Source: Pseudomonadota bacterium | Lineage (GTDB): Bacteria; Pseudomonadota; Alphaproteobacteria; Sphingomonadales; Sphingomonadaceae | Assembly: GCA_020160755.1 (NCBI GenBank) | Contig: JAIUPN010000004.1 | Coordinates: forward strand, 1-64,000 | Length of the DNA stretch: 64,000 nucleotides | Direction of reading: 5' to 3' | Part shown: piece by piece, positions 44,546 to 54,129 of the stretch | How the letters are laid out: each line of letters begins with the position of its first letter | How positions within the stretch are numbered: position 1 is the first letter of the stretch | Notes under the pieces: model-generated | Databases searched by the model: none | What the model saw: only the letters and a program-made list of their open reading frames with translations | What the model was told of the DNA's origin: nothing | Translations under genes and position numbers: made by a program

Positions 44546-45256
44546 ATGATTTTCGCAGCCCGATGCGCCGCGCTCGCGGCGACAGCCCTGTTTCTCTGCA
44601 GCCCCGCATCGTCGGCCGAGAAGCGTTTCGGTCTCTCCAGTTTCGAGGCGATCGAGGTCAATGCCGACGTGACGGTCGAGGTTGTGAACCGTGCGCCTGT
44701 CAGTGCCGTCGCGACGGGGCCGCAGGACGCGCTCGACCGGCTGAGCATCGAGGCGCGCGACGGCAAGCTGCTGATCAGCGAACGTCAGTTCGCGGGCGAC
44801 GAAAAACGCCGCGCGCCGCGTGGACCGGTTACCGTTCGCGTCAACGCGGCGAACCTGCGCTCGGCGACGCTCGGCGGCGCCGGGTCGTTGCAGGTCGATG
44901 CGTTGAAGGGGCAGCGGGCTATGGTCGGGCTGCGCGGCCCGGGGCGCCTGACCGTCGGCCGCATTACCGCCGACCGGCTTTCGGTCGCGATGCTCGGCAA
45001 TGGGACGATGACGCTCGGCGGCGCCGCCAAGCAGGCGCAGATGACGTTGTCGGGTGCCGGGATGGTCGACGCCGGTGCACTGGCCGTCGATGAATTGATC
45101 AGCGACAGCGAGGGTGCGGGCGACCATATCCTGCGCGCGATCAAGAGTGCGGCGATCACCGCGCGGGGAATCGGCAAAACCGTCGTCCTCGGCCGGCCGG
45201 TCTGTACGGTGCGAAATGTCGGCAGCGGATCGGTGACGTGCGGACCGGCGAAATAG
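44546..45256 (+). CDS. DUF2807 secreted protein 2
   Basis: Exported paralogue of the preceding gene, 236 residues, with a cleavable signal peptide (ending PASSAE) and no lipobox. The repeats are less regular (LGGAGS, LRGPGR, LGNGT, LSGAGM) but the solenoid pattern and the C-terminal C-x11-C pair (CTVRNVGSGSVTC) are kept. It follows 43 bp after gene 1, so it is probably in the same operon. It may form a pair with gene 1 on the outside of the inner membrane or in the outer membrane. Confidence 0.78.
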   Translation: MIFAARCAALAATALFLCSPASSAEKRFGLSSFEAIEVNADVTVEVVNRAPVSAVATGPQDALDRLSIEARDGKLLISERQFAGDEKRRAPRGPVTVRVNAANLRSATLGGAGSLQVDALKGQRAMVGLRGPGRLTVGRITADRLSVAMLGNGTMTLGGAAKQAQMTLSGAGMVDAGALAVDELISDSEGAGDHILRAIKSAAITARGIGKTVVLGRPVCTVRNVGSGSVTCGPAK

Positions 45257-45257
45257 T

Positions 45258-46064
45258 CTAGTGCGTCGACGCCGCACCCAGCCCGTCGATCTTCTTCGAC
45301 TGGCGCACGATCAGTCCGGGGAACCAGCGCGCGAGACGTGACAGGCGCGTGGCCATCTTGCCGACCGGCGTGTGAACGCGCGTTCCGTGCACGGCGTCCC
45401 ATGCCGCCCGCGCGACGTCTTCGACCGGTGAAATCTCGAACCCGCTGTCCGACAGGCGGCTTCGCGCCGGTTCGTTGCTGTCGGCGCTGACCTGATCGAG
45501 CAGCGGCGTGTCGATGAAGCCGGGCATTAGCGAGCGCACCTTGATATCATGTTTGGCGAACTCGATTTCGAGCGCTTCGGTCAGCCCGCGCACCGCGAAT
45601 TTGGTCGCCGAATAGACGGCGAGGCCCGCGACGCCGTAAAAGCCCGACGCCGACCCGGTGTTGAGGATCGTCGATCCGGGCGTCGCGCGCAGCAGCGGCA
45701 GCGCCATATAGATGCCGTTGACGACGCCGCCGAAATTGATCGCAATCAGCCGGTCGGCCTCTTCGGGGGGCATGTCCATATATTGGCCGCCCGATCCGAT
45801 ACCCGCATTGTTGAACAGCACGTCGAGGCGGCCGCCGCTGGCGGCCCCAAATTCGTCGAGCGCAGCCTTCCACTGGTCGCGGTCGCGGACGTCCATGACG
45901 TGGCGCGACGAAGCGTCGTCGGGCAACAGCGCCGCGGTTTCATCGATCCCGGCGCGGTTGACGTCGGCGATCCCGACGAACCAGCCTTGCCCCGCGAAAT
46001 GGCGCGCGACGGCGCGGCCGATGCCCGATCCGCCGCCGGTGATGAAAATCGCCTTCCGTGCCAT
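45258..46064 (-). CDS. Short-chain dehydrogenase/reductase (SDR)
   Basis: Classical SDR of 268 residues. The cofactor motif is FITGGGSGIGRAVA, then NNAG in VLFNNAGIG, the catalytic serine in NTGSASGFYG and YxxxK in AVYSATKFAVRG. The C-terminal extension has IDTPLLDQV. The ATG follows AAGGAGG; the open frame upstream is non-coding. A palindrome at 46109-46124 lies in its promoter, nearly identical to one upstream of the enoyl-CoA hydratase, suggesting a shared acyl-CoA-responsive regulator. Confidence 0.88.
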   Translation of the reverse strand: MARKAIFITGGGSGIGRAVARHFAGQGWFVGIADVNRAGIDETAALLPDDASSRHVMDVRDRDQWKAALDEFGAASGGRLDVLFNNAGIGSGGQYMDMPPEEADRLIAINFGGVVNGIYMALPLLRATPGSTILNTGSASGFYGVAGLAVYSATKFAVRGLTEALEIEFAKHDIKVRSLMPGFIDTPLLDQVSADSNEPARSRLSDSGFEISPVEDVARAAWDAVHGTRVHTPVGKMATRLSRLARWFPGLIVRQSKKIDGLGAASTH

Positions 46065-46108
46065 CCGGCCCCTCCTTACATTTGTGTCAATGCGACAAAG
46101 ATGCGAAG

Positions 46109-46124
46109 TTGACGTTTCCGTCAA
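46109..46124. promoter_or_regulatory. LiuR/FadR-like operator upstream of the SDR
   Basis: TTGACGTTTCCGTCAA has 6-bp perfect arms around TTTC. It differs by one base from the site at 62484-62499. The sequence resembles LiuR-type operators of fatty acid and branched-chain amino acid degradation. It lies 45 bp upstream of the SDR start. Confidence 0.55.
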
Positions 46125-46175
46125 GCGGCAATCGCGGCTTGGCAAGGCGGAGGCCTCGTCGTTAAGAGGGCGGCG

Positions 46176-46715
46176 ATGACCCGCGGCCTGCGCCTGATCC
46201 TCTTGTCCCTGATGTTGCTGTGCACCGGGCTTGCCGCCCCGGCGCGCGCCGAAGTCGTGGTCAGCTTTTACAGCCATGATTTCGGCGACCGTTTTCCGCA
46301 TGCCTTCATCGTGATGAAGGGCACGCTCGACTCGAACGGCGAGGTTGTCGACGCCAACTATGGTTTCACCGCGACCTCGATCAGCCCCGCGATCCTTTTG
46401 GGATCGGTGAAGGGTAAGGTGGAATCGTCCGAGCCCGACTATATCGCGAAGAGCGACCGCCAGTTCGATGTCACGGTTGACGATGCGACCTATGCGCGAC
46501 TGCTTGCCAAAGTCGCCGAATGGCGCGACCGCGAACAGCCGAGCTACAGTCTGGGCAAGCGCAACTGCGTCCATTTCGTCATGGAACTCGCCGAGGTCGT
46601 CGGGTTGAAGGTCGATCGAAAGAGCAAATTGTTCAAAAAACCCAAGAGTTTCCTGATCGAAGTGCGCGGATTGAACCCGGCGCTGACCGATCCGGCTGCA
46701 ACGCCAGCCCCCTAG
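46176..46715 (+). CDS. Exported papain-like (H/C) small hydrolase candidate
   Basis: Exported protein of 179 residues with signal peptide ending APARA. It has a histidine in RFPHAFIVMKG (H42) and a cysteine followed by histidine in GKRNCVHFVMELAE (C131, H133). This is the H-then-C order of circularly permuted papain-like proteins (LRAT/YiiX-type). A periplasmic amidase or thioesterase role is possible. I do not recognise a named family with certainty. It is divergent from the SDR. Confidence 0.6.
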   Translation: MTRGLRLILLSLMLLCTGLAAPARAEVVVSFYSHDFGDRFPHAFIVMKGTLDSNGEVVDANYGFTATSISPAILLGSVKGKVESSEPDYIAKSDRQFDVTVDDATYARLLAKVAEWRDREQPSYSLGKRNCVHFVMELAEVVGLKVDRKSKLFKKPKSFLIEVRGLNPALTDPAATPAP

Positions 46716-46792
46716 ACGGAGCGTGTGTTTCACCCTATGTTCAGGGAACGGGGCGCAATATCTGATGCTCCGGACGTGAAGAGGGGCATTTT

Positions 46793-47059
46793 TTGCGGTT
46801 ATTGCTGACCCTTTTGGCATTGCTGACCGGCCTGGCTACCGCCGACCGGGCTGTTGCCGCGCCTGCCGTTCCGGCGGCGATGGGGGCGTTGGTCATGTTT
46901 GCCGAAACGGCAGGCAAGGCCGAGACAAGCGATGCCGAACGCCGCCCCACGACCACCGCGCCGACACGGCGTACCTCGGGCGGCAGCGGCAAGCCGCGCA
47001 AAGCGCCGCCGCCGCATCTTCCCGGCCTGCTCACCGGCAGCGACCGCGCGCTCGAATAG
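46793..47059 (+). CDS. Small exported proline/threonine-rich protein upstream of secA
   Basis: An 88-residue protein from a TTG start with GAGGGG just upstream. A signal peptide ([17 protein letters not shown], ending AVAA) precedes a short hydrophobic segment. A disordered tail rich in Pro, Thr, Arg and Gly follows. No catalytic motif is visible. Tandem terminators separate it from secA, so it is its own unit. I do not recognise a family. Confidence 0.6.
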   Translation: MRLLLTLLALLTGLATADRAVAAPAVPAAMGALVMFAETAGKAETSDAERRPTTTAPTRRTSGGSGKPRKAPPPHLPGLLTGSDRALE

Positions 47060-47073
47060 AGTCGCCGCGCCTT

Positions 47074-47115
47074 GGCGCCTGGTCGGACAGGCGCCGCCCC
47101 GTGACGGGGCTTTTT
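47074..47115 (+). terminator. Tandem hairpins with T tract upstream of secA
   Basis: GGCGCCTG/CAGGCGCC (47074-47095, 6-nt loop) is followed immediately by GCCCCGTGACGGGGC and TTTTT (47096-47115). The second unit is a textbook intrinsic terminator ending the small gene at 46793-47059. Confidence 0.85.
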
Positions 47116-47172
47116 GTACATTCACGCGGCCGTGATCGCCGCCTTTTCATTCTAGTTTCCAAGGAAAATTCC

Positions 47173-49908
47173 ATGTTTTCTGGCCTTGCCAAGAGCCTGT
47201 TCGGCTCGTCCAACGACCGTTATGTCACCTCGATCCGCAAGATCGTCGACAAGATCAACACCTTCGAGCCCGCGATGCAGGCGCTCGATGATGCGGGATT
47301 GCAGGCGCAGACGCAGAAATTCCGCGACCGCCTCGCGGCCGGAGAGACGCTCGACGATATCCTGCCCGAAGCGTTTGCGACGGTACGCGAAGCGGCAGTC
47401 CGTACGCTCGGTATGCGCCATTTCGACGTGCAGATGGTCGGCGGCATCGTCCTACACCGCGGCGAGATTGCCGAAATGGCGACGGGCGAAGGCAAGACGC
47501 TGATGGCGACCTTGCCCTGCTACCTCAACGCGCTCGAAGGGAAGGGCGTCCATGTCGTCACCGTCAACGACTATCTCGCCACGCGCGACGCCGAATGGAT
47601 GGGCACGGTCTATGGCTTCCTCGGCCTGACGACCGGGATCATCGTCCCGAACCTCAACGAGATGCAGCGCCGCGACGCTTACAACAGCGACATCACATAT
47701 GCGACGAACAATGAGCTGGGGTTTGATTACCTCCGCGACAATATGAAGTTCGACCGCCAGCAGATGGTCCATCGCACCTTCAACTTCGGTATCGTCGACG
47801 AGGTCGATTCGATCCTGATCGACGAAGCGCGCACCCCGCTGATCATCTCGGGCCCGACCGATGACAAGTCGGAGCTCTATATTCGCGTCAACGAGGTCGT
47901 CCTCAACCTGACCGAGGATGATTATGAAAAGGACGAAAAGTCCAAGTCGATCAGCCTGACTGAAGACGGCACCGAGCATGTCGAGCGGCTGCTCGAAGCG
48001 GCGGGCCTGCTTCAGGGCAACAATCTCTATGACATCGAGAACACGCAGGTCGTCCATCACGTCAATCAGGCGCTGAAGGCGATCCAGATGTTCCGCATCG
48101 ACACCGACTATATCGTCAAGGACGGCAAGGTCGTGATCATCGACGAATTCACCGGCCGCATGATGGACGGGCGCCGCTGGTCGGACGGCCTGCATCAGGC
48201 GGTCGAGGCCAAGGAAGGCGTGCAGATCGAACCCGAGAACCAGACCCTCGCGTCGATCACGTTCCAGAATTATTTCCGCATGTACCCCAAGCTTTCGGGC
48301 ATGACGGGGACCGCGGCGACCGAAGCCGCCGAATTTTTCGACATCTACAAGATGAATGTTGTCAACATTCCGACCAACCGTCCGATCGCGCGCATCGACG
48401 ACGAGGATGAATTCTACAAGAATATCACCGACAAGTTCGGCGCGATCGCGAAGACGATCCGCGAAGCGAACGAGCGCGGCCAGCCGGTGCTCGTCGGCAC
48501 CGTGTCGATCGAAAAGTCCGAGCTGCTGTCATCGTTCCTCGAAAAGGACGGGGTGCCGCACAGCGTGCTCAACGCGCGTTTCCACGAAAGCGAAGCGCAT
48601 ATCGTCGCGCAGGCGGGCCGCACCGGCGCGGTGACGATCGCGACGAACATGGCGGGCCGCGGCACCGACATCAAACTTGGCGGCAACGAAGAATTCCGCA
48701 TCGACGACGAACTGAAGGACCTGCCCGAAGGCGCCGAGCGCGACGCGGCGATCGCCCGTATCCGCGACGAGGTCGCGGCCGAGCGCGAGGCGGTGAAGGC
48801 CGCCGGCGGGCTGTTCGTGCTCGCAACCGAGCGCCACGAAAGCCGCCGCATCGACAACCAGCTGCGCGGCCGTTCGGGGCGTCAGGGCGACCCCGGCCTG
48901 TCGAAATTCTACCTCTGCCTCGACGATGACCTCTTGCGCATCTTTGGCCCCGACACGCTGTTTTCCAAGATGATGAACAAGAATCTGGAGGATGGCGAGG
49001 CGATCGGATCGAAGTGGTTGTCGAAGGCGATCGAGACCGCGCAGAAGAAGGTCGAGGCGCGCAACTACGATATCCGCAAGCAGGTCGTCGAGTATGACAA
49101 CGTCATGAACGACCAGCGCAAGGTCATCTATGAACAGCGCGGCGAAATCATCGACAGCGAGACCGTCGACGATGTCATGCTCGCGATGCGCGCCGAGACG
49201 GTCAACGCGATCATCGCCGACGCGTGCCCGCCGGGAAGCTATCCCGAACAGTGGAATCTCGAGCAGATGAAGGAGCGCGTCGCAAACATCCTCGACCTGT
49301 CGCCGCCGATCGACGACTGGATGCAGGAAGATGCGGTCGACGCCGAAATCTTCGAGGAGCGCATCCAGGCCGCGGCCGACGCGGTGGCAGCCGAAAAGGC
49401 GGCACTGGTCGACGAGGAAACGTGGAAAGGCATCGAAAAGTCGGTGCTGCTCCAGACGCTCGACCATCATTGGAAAGAGCATCTTTCGACGCTCGACGCG
49501 CTGCGTCAGGTTGTCTTCCTGCGCGCCTATGCGCAGAAGCAGCCGATCAACGAATATAAGCAGGAAGCCTTTGCGCTGTTCGAGCGCATGTTGTCGAACA
49601 TCCGCGAGGATGTGACGCGCACCGTCGCGCGCATCGATCTGCGCTTCGAAGAGCCCGAGCCGATGCCGCTGCCCGACCTGCCCGATTTCCTGACGACGCA
49701 CATCGACCCGTTCACGGGCGAGGACAACAGCGCCGACATCGACGGCGGCGATCTGGGCGTGATCGCCAACACGCTGCCGCCGATGCAGATCCCGCGCCCC
49801 GACCTGCCCGAAGGCGAAAACCCCTATGCGGCGCTCGACATCAGCCGCAACGCGCCCTGTCCTTGCGGTTCGGGCCGCAAGTACAAGCATTGCCACGGCG
49901 CGATCTGA
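47173..49908 (+). CDS. secA: Preprotein translocase ATPase SecA
   Basis: Full-length SecA of 911 residues that drives Sec export at SecYEG. It has Walker A in [26 protein letters not shown], the preprotein cross-linking domain, [14 protein letters not shown] and the HSD/HWD region. The C-terminus is the zinc SEC-C motif ([17 protein letters not shown]) that binds SecB. The ATG at 47173 is behind AAGGA; the frame is open to 47101 but that lies in the terminator. It sits alone between terminators. Confidence 0.97.
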   Translation: MFSGLAKSLFGSSNDRYVTSIRKIVDKINTFEPAMQALDDAGLQAQTQKFRDRLAAGETLDDILPEAFATVREAAVRTLGMRHFDVQMVGGIVLHRGEIAEMATGEGKTLMATLPCYLNALEGKGVHVVTVNDYLATRDAEWMGTVYGFLGLTTGIIVPNLNEMQRRDAYNSDITYATNNELGFDYLRDNMKFDRQQMVHRTFNFGIVDEVDSILIDEARTPLIISGPTDDKSELYIRVNEVVLNLTEDDYEKDEKSKSISLTEDGTEHVERLLEAAGLLQGNNLYDIENTQVVHHVNQALKAIQMFRIDTDYIVKDGKVVIIDEFTGRMMDGRRWSDGLHQAVEAKEGVQIEPENQTLASITFQNYFRMYPKLSGMTGTAATEAAEFFDIYKMNVVNIPTNRPIARIDDEDEFYKNITDKFGAIAKTIREANERGQPVLVGTVSIEKSELLSSFLEKDGVPHSVLNARFHESEAHIVAQAGRTGAVTIATNMAGRGTDIKLGGNEEFRIDDELKDLPEGAERDAAIARIRDEVAAEREAVKAAGGLFVLATERHESRRIDNQLRGRSGRQGDPGLSKFYLCLDDDLLRIFGPDTLFSKMMNKNLEDGEAIGSKWLSKAIETAQKKVEARNYDIRKQVVEYDNVMNDQRKVIYEQRGEIIDSETVDDVMLAMRAETVNAIIADACPPGSYPEQWNLEQMKERVANILDLSPPIDDWMQEDAVDAEIFEERIQAAADAVAAEKAALVDEETWKGIEKSVLLQTLDHHWKEHLSTLDALRQVVFLRAYAQKQPINEYKQEAFALFERMLSNIREDVTRTVARIDLRFEEPEPMPLPDLPDFLTTHIDPFTGEDNSADIDGGDLGVIANTLPPMQIPRPDLPEGENPYAALDISRNAPCPCGSGRKYKHCHGAI

Positions 49909-49912
49909 CATG

Positions 49913-49942
49913 GTTGCCGCGCGCCTTCGGGCGCGCGGCAAC
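49913..49942 (+). terminator. Terminator hairpin after secA
   Basis: GTTGCCGCGCGCC pairs perfectly with GGCGCGCGGCAAC around a TTCG tetraloop. There is no long T run. The rest of the 49943-50113 gap shows no gene. Confidence 0.7.
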
Positions 49943-50113
49943 TCGTTGATGTTACGGTAACACCCTCCTCAACAAGTCCGCTTGCCAAGGCAGGCGGCCG
50001 CGATTAGCATCGCCCGTATAAGCCCGGTGGCCACGCAGCCGACGGGCGACGCAGCAGCAGGAATCTGAAGTGCCGCGCAGGCCGAAGACATCGGGCGCGC
50101 GGCAGGTGACGGC

Positions 50114-51553
50114 ATGTTGCGTGGAAAGGGCAGGCGCATTTCCTTTTTCGACGAAATGACGAGCCAGGAGGGCGAAACCCGGTCGCCCTATCGAGACTAT
50201 TGCGGGTGGTTCCAGGCCGAGGATGCGACGCGCATCCAGCACAAGGCGCAACAGGCCGAAGCGCTGTTCCGCACAACCGGGATCACCTTCAACGTCTATG
50301 GCGCCGCCGATGGCGATGAGCGGCTGATCCCCTTCGATGTCGTGCCGCGCATCATCTCCGCCAGCGAATGGCGCCGCCTGTCGCGCGGGATCGAACAGCG
50401 CGTGCGCGCGCTCAACGCCTTCCTCCACGACATTTACCACCGGCAGGAAATCCTGCGCGCCGGACGCGTGCCAACCGAGCTGATCGCCGGGAACGAAGCG
50501 TTCCTGCCAATGATGATGGGGCTCGATCCGCCCGGCGGCATCTACACGCATATCAGCGGCACCGACATCGTGCGCACCGGCGCCGACGAATTCTATGTGC
50601 TGGAGGACAATGCGCGCACGCCGTCGGGCGTGTCGTACATGCTCGAAAACCGCGAAACGATGCTCCAGATGTTCCCCGAGCTGTTCGCAAAGGTACCGGT
50701 GCGCGAGGTCAGCGACTATCCGATCAACCTTTTGAAGTCGCTCGCCGCCTGCGCGCCGCCCGCGTGCGGCGGCACCCCGACGGTCGCGGTGCTGACTCCC
50801 GGTATCCACAACAGCGCCTATTACGAGCACAGCTTCCTCGCCGACCATATGGGCGCCGAGCTGGTCGAAGGGCATGATTTGCGCGTCGTCGACGGGCGCG
50901 TCGCGATGCGCACGACCCAAGGCTATAAGGCGATCGACGTCCTCTATCGCCGCGTCGACGACGATTACCTCGATCCGTTGAATTTCCGGCCCGACTCGAT
51001 GCTCGGCGTCCCCGGCATCTGGGACGTCTATCGCGCCGGCGGCATCACCATCGCCAACGCGCCGGGCACCGGCATCGCCGACGACAAGGCACTCTACAGC
51101 TATATGCCCGACATCATCGAATTTTATACGGGCGAAAAGGCGCTGTTGCCGAATGTGCCGACCTGGCGCTGTTCGGATCCGGAGCATCTGCGCGAAGTGC
51201 TCGACCGGCTTCCCGAACTCGTCGTCAAGGAAGTCCATGGGTCGGGGGGGTACGGGATGCTCGTCGGCCCGGCGGCGAGCAAAAAGGAACTCGCCGCCTT
51301 CCGCGCCAAGCTGGAGTCGAACCCCGGCAATTATATCGCCCAGCCGACGCTGTCGCTGTCGACCGTGCCGATTTTCACGAAGAAAGGGCTCGCGCCGCGG
51401 CATGTCGATTTGCGCCCCTTCGTGCTGATGTCGCCGCAGGGGATCACGATCACGCCGGGCGGGCTCACGCGGGTCGCGATGACGAGAGGGTCGCTGGTCG
51501 TGAACAGCAGTCAGGGCGGCGGCACAAAAGACACCTGGGTATTGGAAGACTGA
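50114..51553 (+). CDS. Circularly permuted ATP-grasp protein
   Basis: ATP-grasp ligase-like protein of 479 residues of the circularly permuted type (DUF404/407). Signatures include ERLIPFDVVPRIISASEWRR, the central FYVLEDNARTPSGVSYMLEN and KEVHGSGGYGMLVGP near the end, which bind nucleotide. It is the first gene of the well-conserved group with alpha-E, transglutaminase and Anbu protease. It probably ligates an amino acid or peptide tag. Its stop overlaps the alpha-E start by one base. Confidence 0.9.
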   Translation: MLRGKGRRISFFDEMTSQEGETRSPYRDYCGWFQAEDATRIQHKAQQAEALFRTTGITFNVYGAADGDERLIPFDVVPRIISASEWRRLSRGIEQRVRALNAFLHDIYHRQEILRAGRVPTELIAGNEAFLPMMMGLDPPGGIYTHISGTDIVRTGADEFYVLEDNARTPSGVSYMLENRETMLQMFPELFAKVPVREVSDYPINLLKSLAACAPPACGGTPTVAVLTPGIHNSAYYEHSFLADHMGAELVEGHDLRVVDGRVAMRTTQGYKAIDVLYRRVDDDYLDPLNFRPDSMLGVPGIWDVYRAGGITIANAPGTGIADDKALYSYMPDIIEFYTGEKALLPNVPTWRCSDPEHLREVLDRLPELVVKEVHGSGGYGMLVGPAASKKELAAFRAKLESNPGNYIAQPTLSLSTVPIFTKKGLAPRHVDLRPFVLMSPQGITITPGGLTRVAMTRGSLVVNSSQGGGTKDTWVLED

Positions 51554-52494
51554 TGCTGGGCAAGACGGCAGGCTCGCTCTTCTGGATGGCGCGCTATCTC
51601 GAACGCAGCGAAAACAATGCGCGGCTGATCGACGCGGGGTTCCGCATCGCGCTGACGCGGTCGTCGACTGCTGCGGCCGAATGGAAATCGGTTCTGGTGA
51701 CCGCAGGGGTCAATCAGGCATTCCAGGCGGCGCACGGCGATTACAGCTCGGCGCGCGTGATCGACTTCCTGCTCCGCGATCCCGCAAACCCGTCGAGCAT
51801 CCTCTCGGTCATCCGGCAAGCGCGCGACAATGCCCGCACCGCGCGGACCGCGTTGACGCGCGAAACGTGGGAAGCGGTCAACACGAGCTGGATGACGCTC
51901 GTCGCGCTGCTGAAGCGGCCGGTGCGGGAGGACGACCTGCCCGACGTGCTGACGACGATCCGCCAGCAGAGCGCGCATGTGCGCGGGGCACTCAACGGCA
52001 CGATGCTGCGCAACGACGGCTATCATTTTTCGCTGCTCGGCACCTTCCTCGAACGCGCCGACAACACGGCGCGCATCCTCGACGTCAAATATTATCTGCT
52101 GCTGCCTTCGGTCGCGCATATCGGCACGTCGATCGACAATGTGCAGTGGGAGACGATCCTGCGCTCGGTGTCGGCGCATCGCGCCTATCGCTGGCTCTAT
52201 GGCGCCGAAATCAGCGCACTCAAGATCGCCGAATTCCTGATCCTATATCGCCAGATGCCGCGCAGCCTCGCCTTCTGCTGCGAGCGGATGGAGGACAATC
52301 TGGCACAGCTACAGCGGCATTATGGCGAGGAGACCGAGGCGTGGCGATTGGCGCATTCGCTGAGTCACGAGAAACTCGCCGGGCCGATCCAATCGATCTT
52401 CGACGGCGGCCTCCACGAATATGTGACGGGCTTCCTGCGCGCCAATGCCGCGCTCGCGCGGCAGATCGAGCACGACTACAGGTTCGTGGAGTGA
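51553..52494 (+). CDS. Alpha-E domain protein (DUF403)
   Basis: An all-helical alpha-E protein of 313 residues, beginning LGKTAGSLFWMARYLERSE, the family marker. These proteins are always found with the circularly permuted ATP-grasp gene. Their biochemical role is unknown; a carrier or scaffold for the ligase is assumed. It is coupled to the ATP-grasp gene by TGATG. Confidence 0.9.
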   Translation: MLGKTAGSLFWMARYLERSENNARLIDAGFRIALTRSSTAAAEWKSVLVTAGVNQAFQAAHGDYSSARVIDFLLRDPANPSSILSVIRQARDNARTARTALTRETWEAVNTSWMTLVALLKRPVREDDLPDVLTTIRQQSAHVRGALNGTMLRNDGYHFSLLGTFLERADNTARILDVKYYLLLPSVAHIGTSIDNVQWETILRSVSAHRAYRWLYGAEISALKIAEFLILYRQMPRSLAFCCERMEDNLAQLQRHYGEETEAWRLAHSLSHEKLAGPIQSIFDGGLHEYVTGFLRANAALARQIEHDYRFVE

Positions 52495-52496
52495 CC

Positions 52497-53300
52497 ATGC
52501 GTTTGTTCGTCGAACATATCACCCGCTATCAATATGACAGCCCCGTCAGCTATGCGCTGCAGCAGATCAAACTGACGCCGAAGGACCGGCCGGGCCAGCA
52601 GCGCGTCCACGGCTGGACGATCGAGGTCGAGGGCGGCGCGCAGCAGCTTCATTATGCCGACCATCACGGCAATGGCGTCGATCTGATCGCCGTGCAGGGC
52701 GGGGCGAGCGAGCTTGTCGTCCGTTGCCATGGCGAGGTCGAGCTGGAAACATGGGACGGGGTGATCGGCGCGCATCGCGGCGCCATGCCGCTGTGGACCT
52801 TCCTCCGTCCGACCGCGCTGACGCGGGCGGGTCGGCACGTGCGCGCATTGATCGCGCAGCTAGGCCGTGACCATGGCAGCGAGATCGAGCGCGCACACGC
52901 ACTGTCGGCGCTGATCATCGAGCGACTGGCGTACCGGATCGGCTTTACCGATGCCGAAACGACGGCCGAGCAGGCGCTCGGCAGCGAGGGCGGGGTGTGC
53001 CAGGATCATGCGCATATCTTCATCGCCGCGATGCGGCATCTCGGGCACCCGGCGCGCTATGTCTCGGGCTATCTGATGATGAACGACCGGACGCATCAGG
53101 ACGCGACCCATGCGTGGGCCGAGGCCCATTTCGAGCATATCGGCTGGATCGGCTTCGACGTCAGCAACGGCCATTCGCCCGACCAGCGCTATATCCGGGT
53201 CGCGACGGGGCTCGATTATCGCGATGCGGCCCCGGTTCGCGGCATGCGCTATGGTGCAGCGCAGGAAAATCTGGTTGTTCAATTGCAGGTCCAGCAATAA
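52497..53300 (+). CDS. Transglutaminase-like cysteine protease domain protein
   Basis: Transglutaminase-like protein of 267 residues. A beta-rich N-terminal domain (FVEHITRYQYDSPVSYALQQ) precedes the papain-fold core. The catalytic cysteine is in EGGVCQDHAHIF, the histidine in ATHAWAEAHF and the aspartate in GWIGFDVSNG. It starts 2 bp after the alpha-E stop and belongs to the same operon. It may cleave or form isopeptide bonds on the product of the ATP-grasp enzyme. Confidence 0.9.
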   Translation: MRLFVEHITRYQYDSPVSYALQQIKLTPKDRPGQQRVHGWTIEVEGGAQQLHYADHHGNGVDLIAVQGGASELVVRCHGEVELETWDGVIGAHRGAMPLWTFLRPTALTRAGRHVRALIAQLGRDHGSEIERAHALSALIIERLAYRIGFTDAETTAEQALGSEGGVCQDHAHIFIAAMRHLGHPARYVSGYLMMNDRTHQDATHAWAEAHFEHIGWIGFDVSNGHSPDQRYIRVATGLDYRDAAPVRGMRYGAAQENLVVQLQVQQ

Positions 53301-53345
53301 GCGGACGGGGCGACACGGATACTCCGGGCGGGGAAACGGGAAAAG

Positions 53346-54077
53346 ATGACCTATTGCGTTGGCATGCGTTTGAACAAGGGGCTGGTGTTCATGTCGGACA
53401 CCCGCACCAATGCGGGCGTCGACGACATTTCTCAGGTCCGCAAGATGCGCAGCTGGACCGTCCCCGGCGAGCGCGTGATCACCTTGATGTCGGCAGGCAA
53501 TCTCGCGACGACGCAGGCAGTTGTCAGCCTGCTCGACGAGCGCACCAAGGCGCCCGCCGAGCGCAACCCGTCGATCCTCGAAGCGCCCTCGATGTTTCAG
53601 GTCGCGACGATCATCGGCGAAACGCTGCGCGGCGTCGTGATGCGCCACAATGACGAAGGGCCGGCGGCCGAATCGCTGTTCCGCGCCTCGCTGATCGTCG
53701 GCGGGCAGATCAAGGGCGCCGAACCGCGGCTGTTCCTCATCTATCCTGAAGGCAATTTCATCGAGGCGGGCGAGGACAACCCCTTCTTCCAGATCGGCGA
53801 GACGAAATATGGCCGCCCGATCATCGTCCGTTCTTACGATCCCGCGATGTCGTTCGAGGATTCGGTGAAATTGCTGTGCGTCTCGTTCGATTCGACGATC
53901 CGCGCCAACGCCGGCGTCGATTTGCCGATCGACCTCAAGGTCCACGAGCGCGACGATTTCGTCGGCGTGCGCGAGCGGCGGTTCGAGCGCAACGACCCCT
54001 ATTTCGAAAGCGTCGCCGACGGCTGGGCCGAAGCGCTGGGGATCGCATTGGCGGAGCTTCCCGACTTTCATTTCTGA
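53346..54077 (+). CDS. Proteasome-type protease Anbu
   Basis: Ancestral beta subunit of 243 residues. After Met removal the nucleophile is Thr (MTYCVGM). D18 in MSDTRTN and K33 in QVRKM match the proteasome catalytic triad T1/D17/K33. Anbu assembles into open rings or helices, and its substrate is unknown. It ends the four-gene group with ATP-grasp, alpha-E and transglutaminase, the classical Anbu context. Confidence 0.93.
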   Translation: MTYCVGMRLNKGLVFMSDTRTNAGVDDISQVRKMRSWTVPGERVITLMSAGNLATTQAVVSLLDERTKAPAERNPSILEAPSMFQVATIIGETLRGVVMRHNDEGPAAESLFRASLIVGGQIKGAEPRLFLIYPEGNFIEAGEDNPFFQIGETKYGRPIIVRSYDPAMSFEDSVKLLCVSFDSTIRANAGVDLPIDLKVHERDDFVGVRERRFERNDPYFESVADGWAEALGIALAELPDFHF

Positions 54078-54129
54078 TCGCGTTCGGCCACCGTCCCCCC
54101 CTGTGGTGGATGCACAGGAGGGGATTGCC

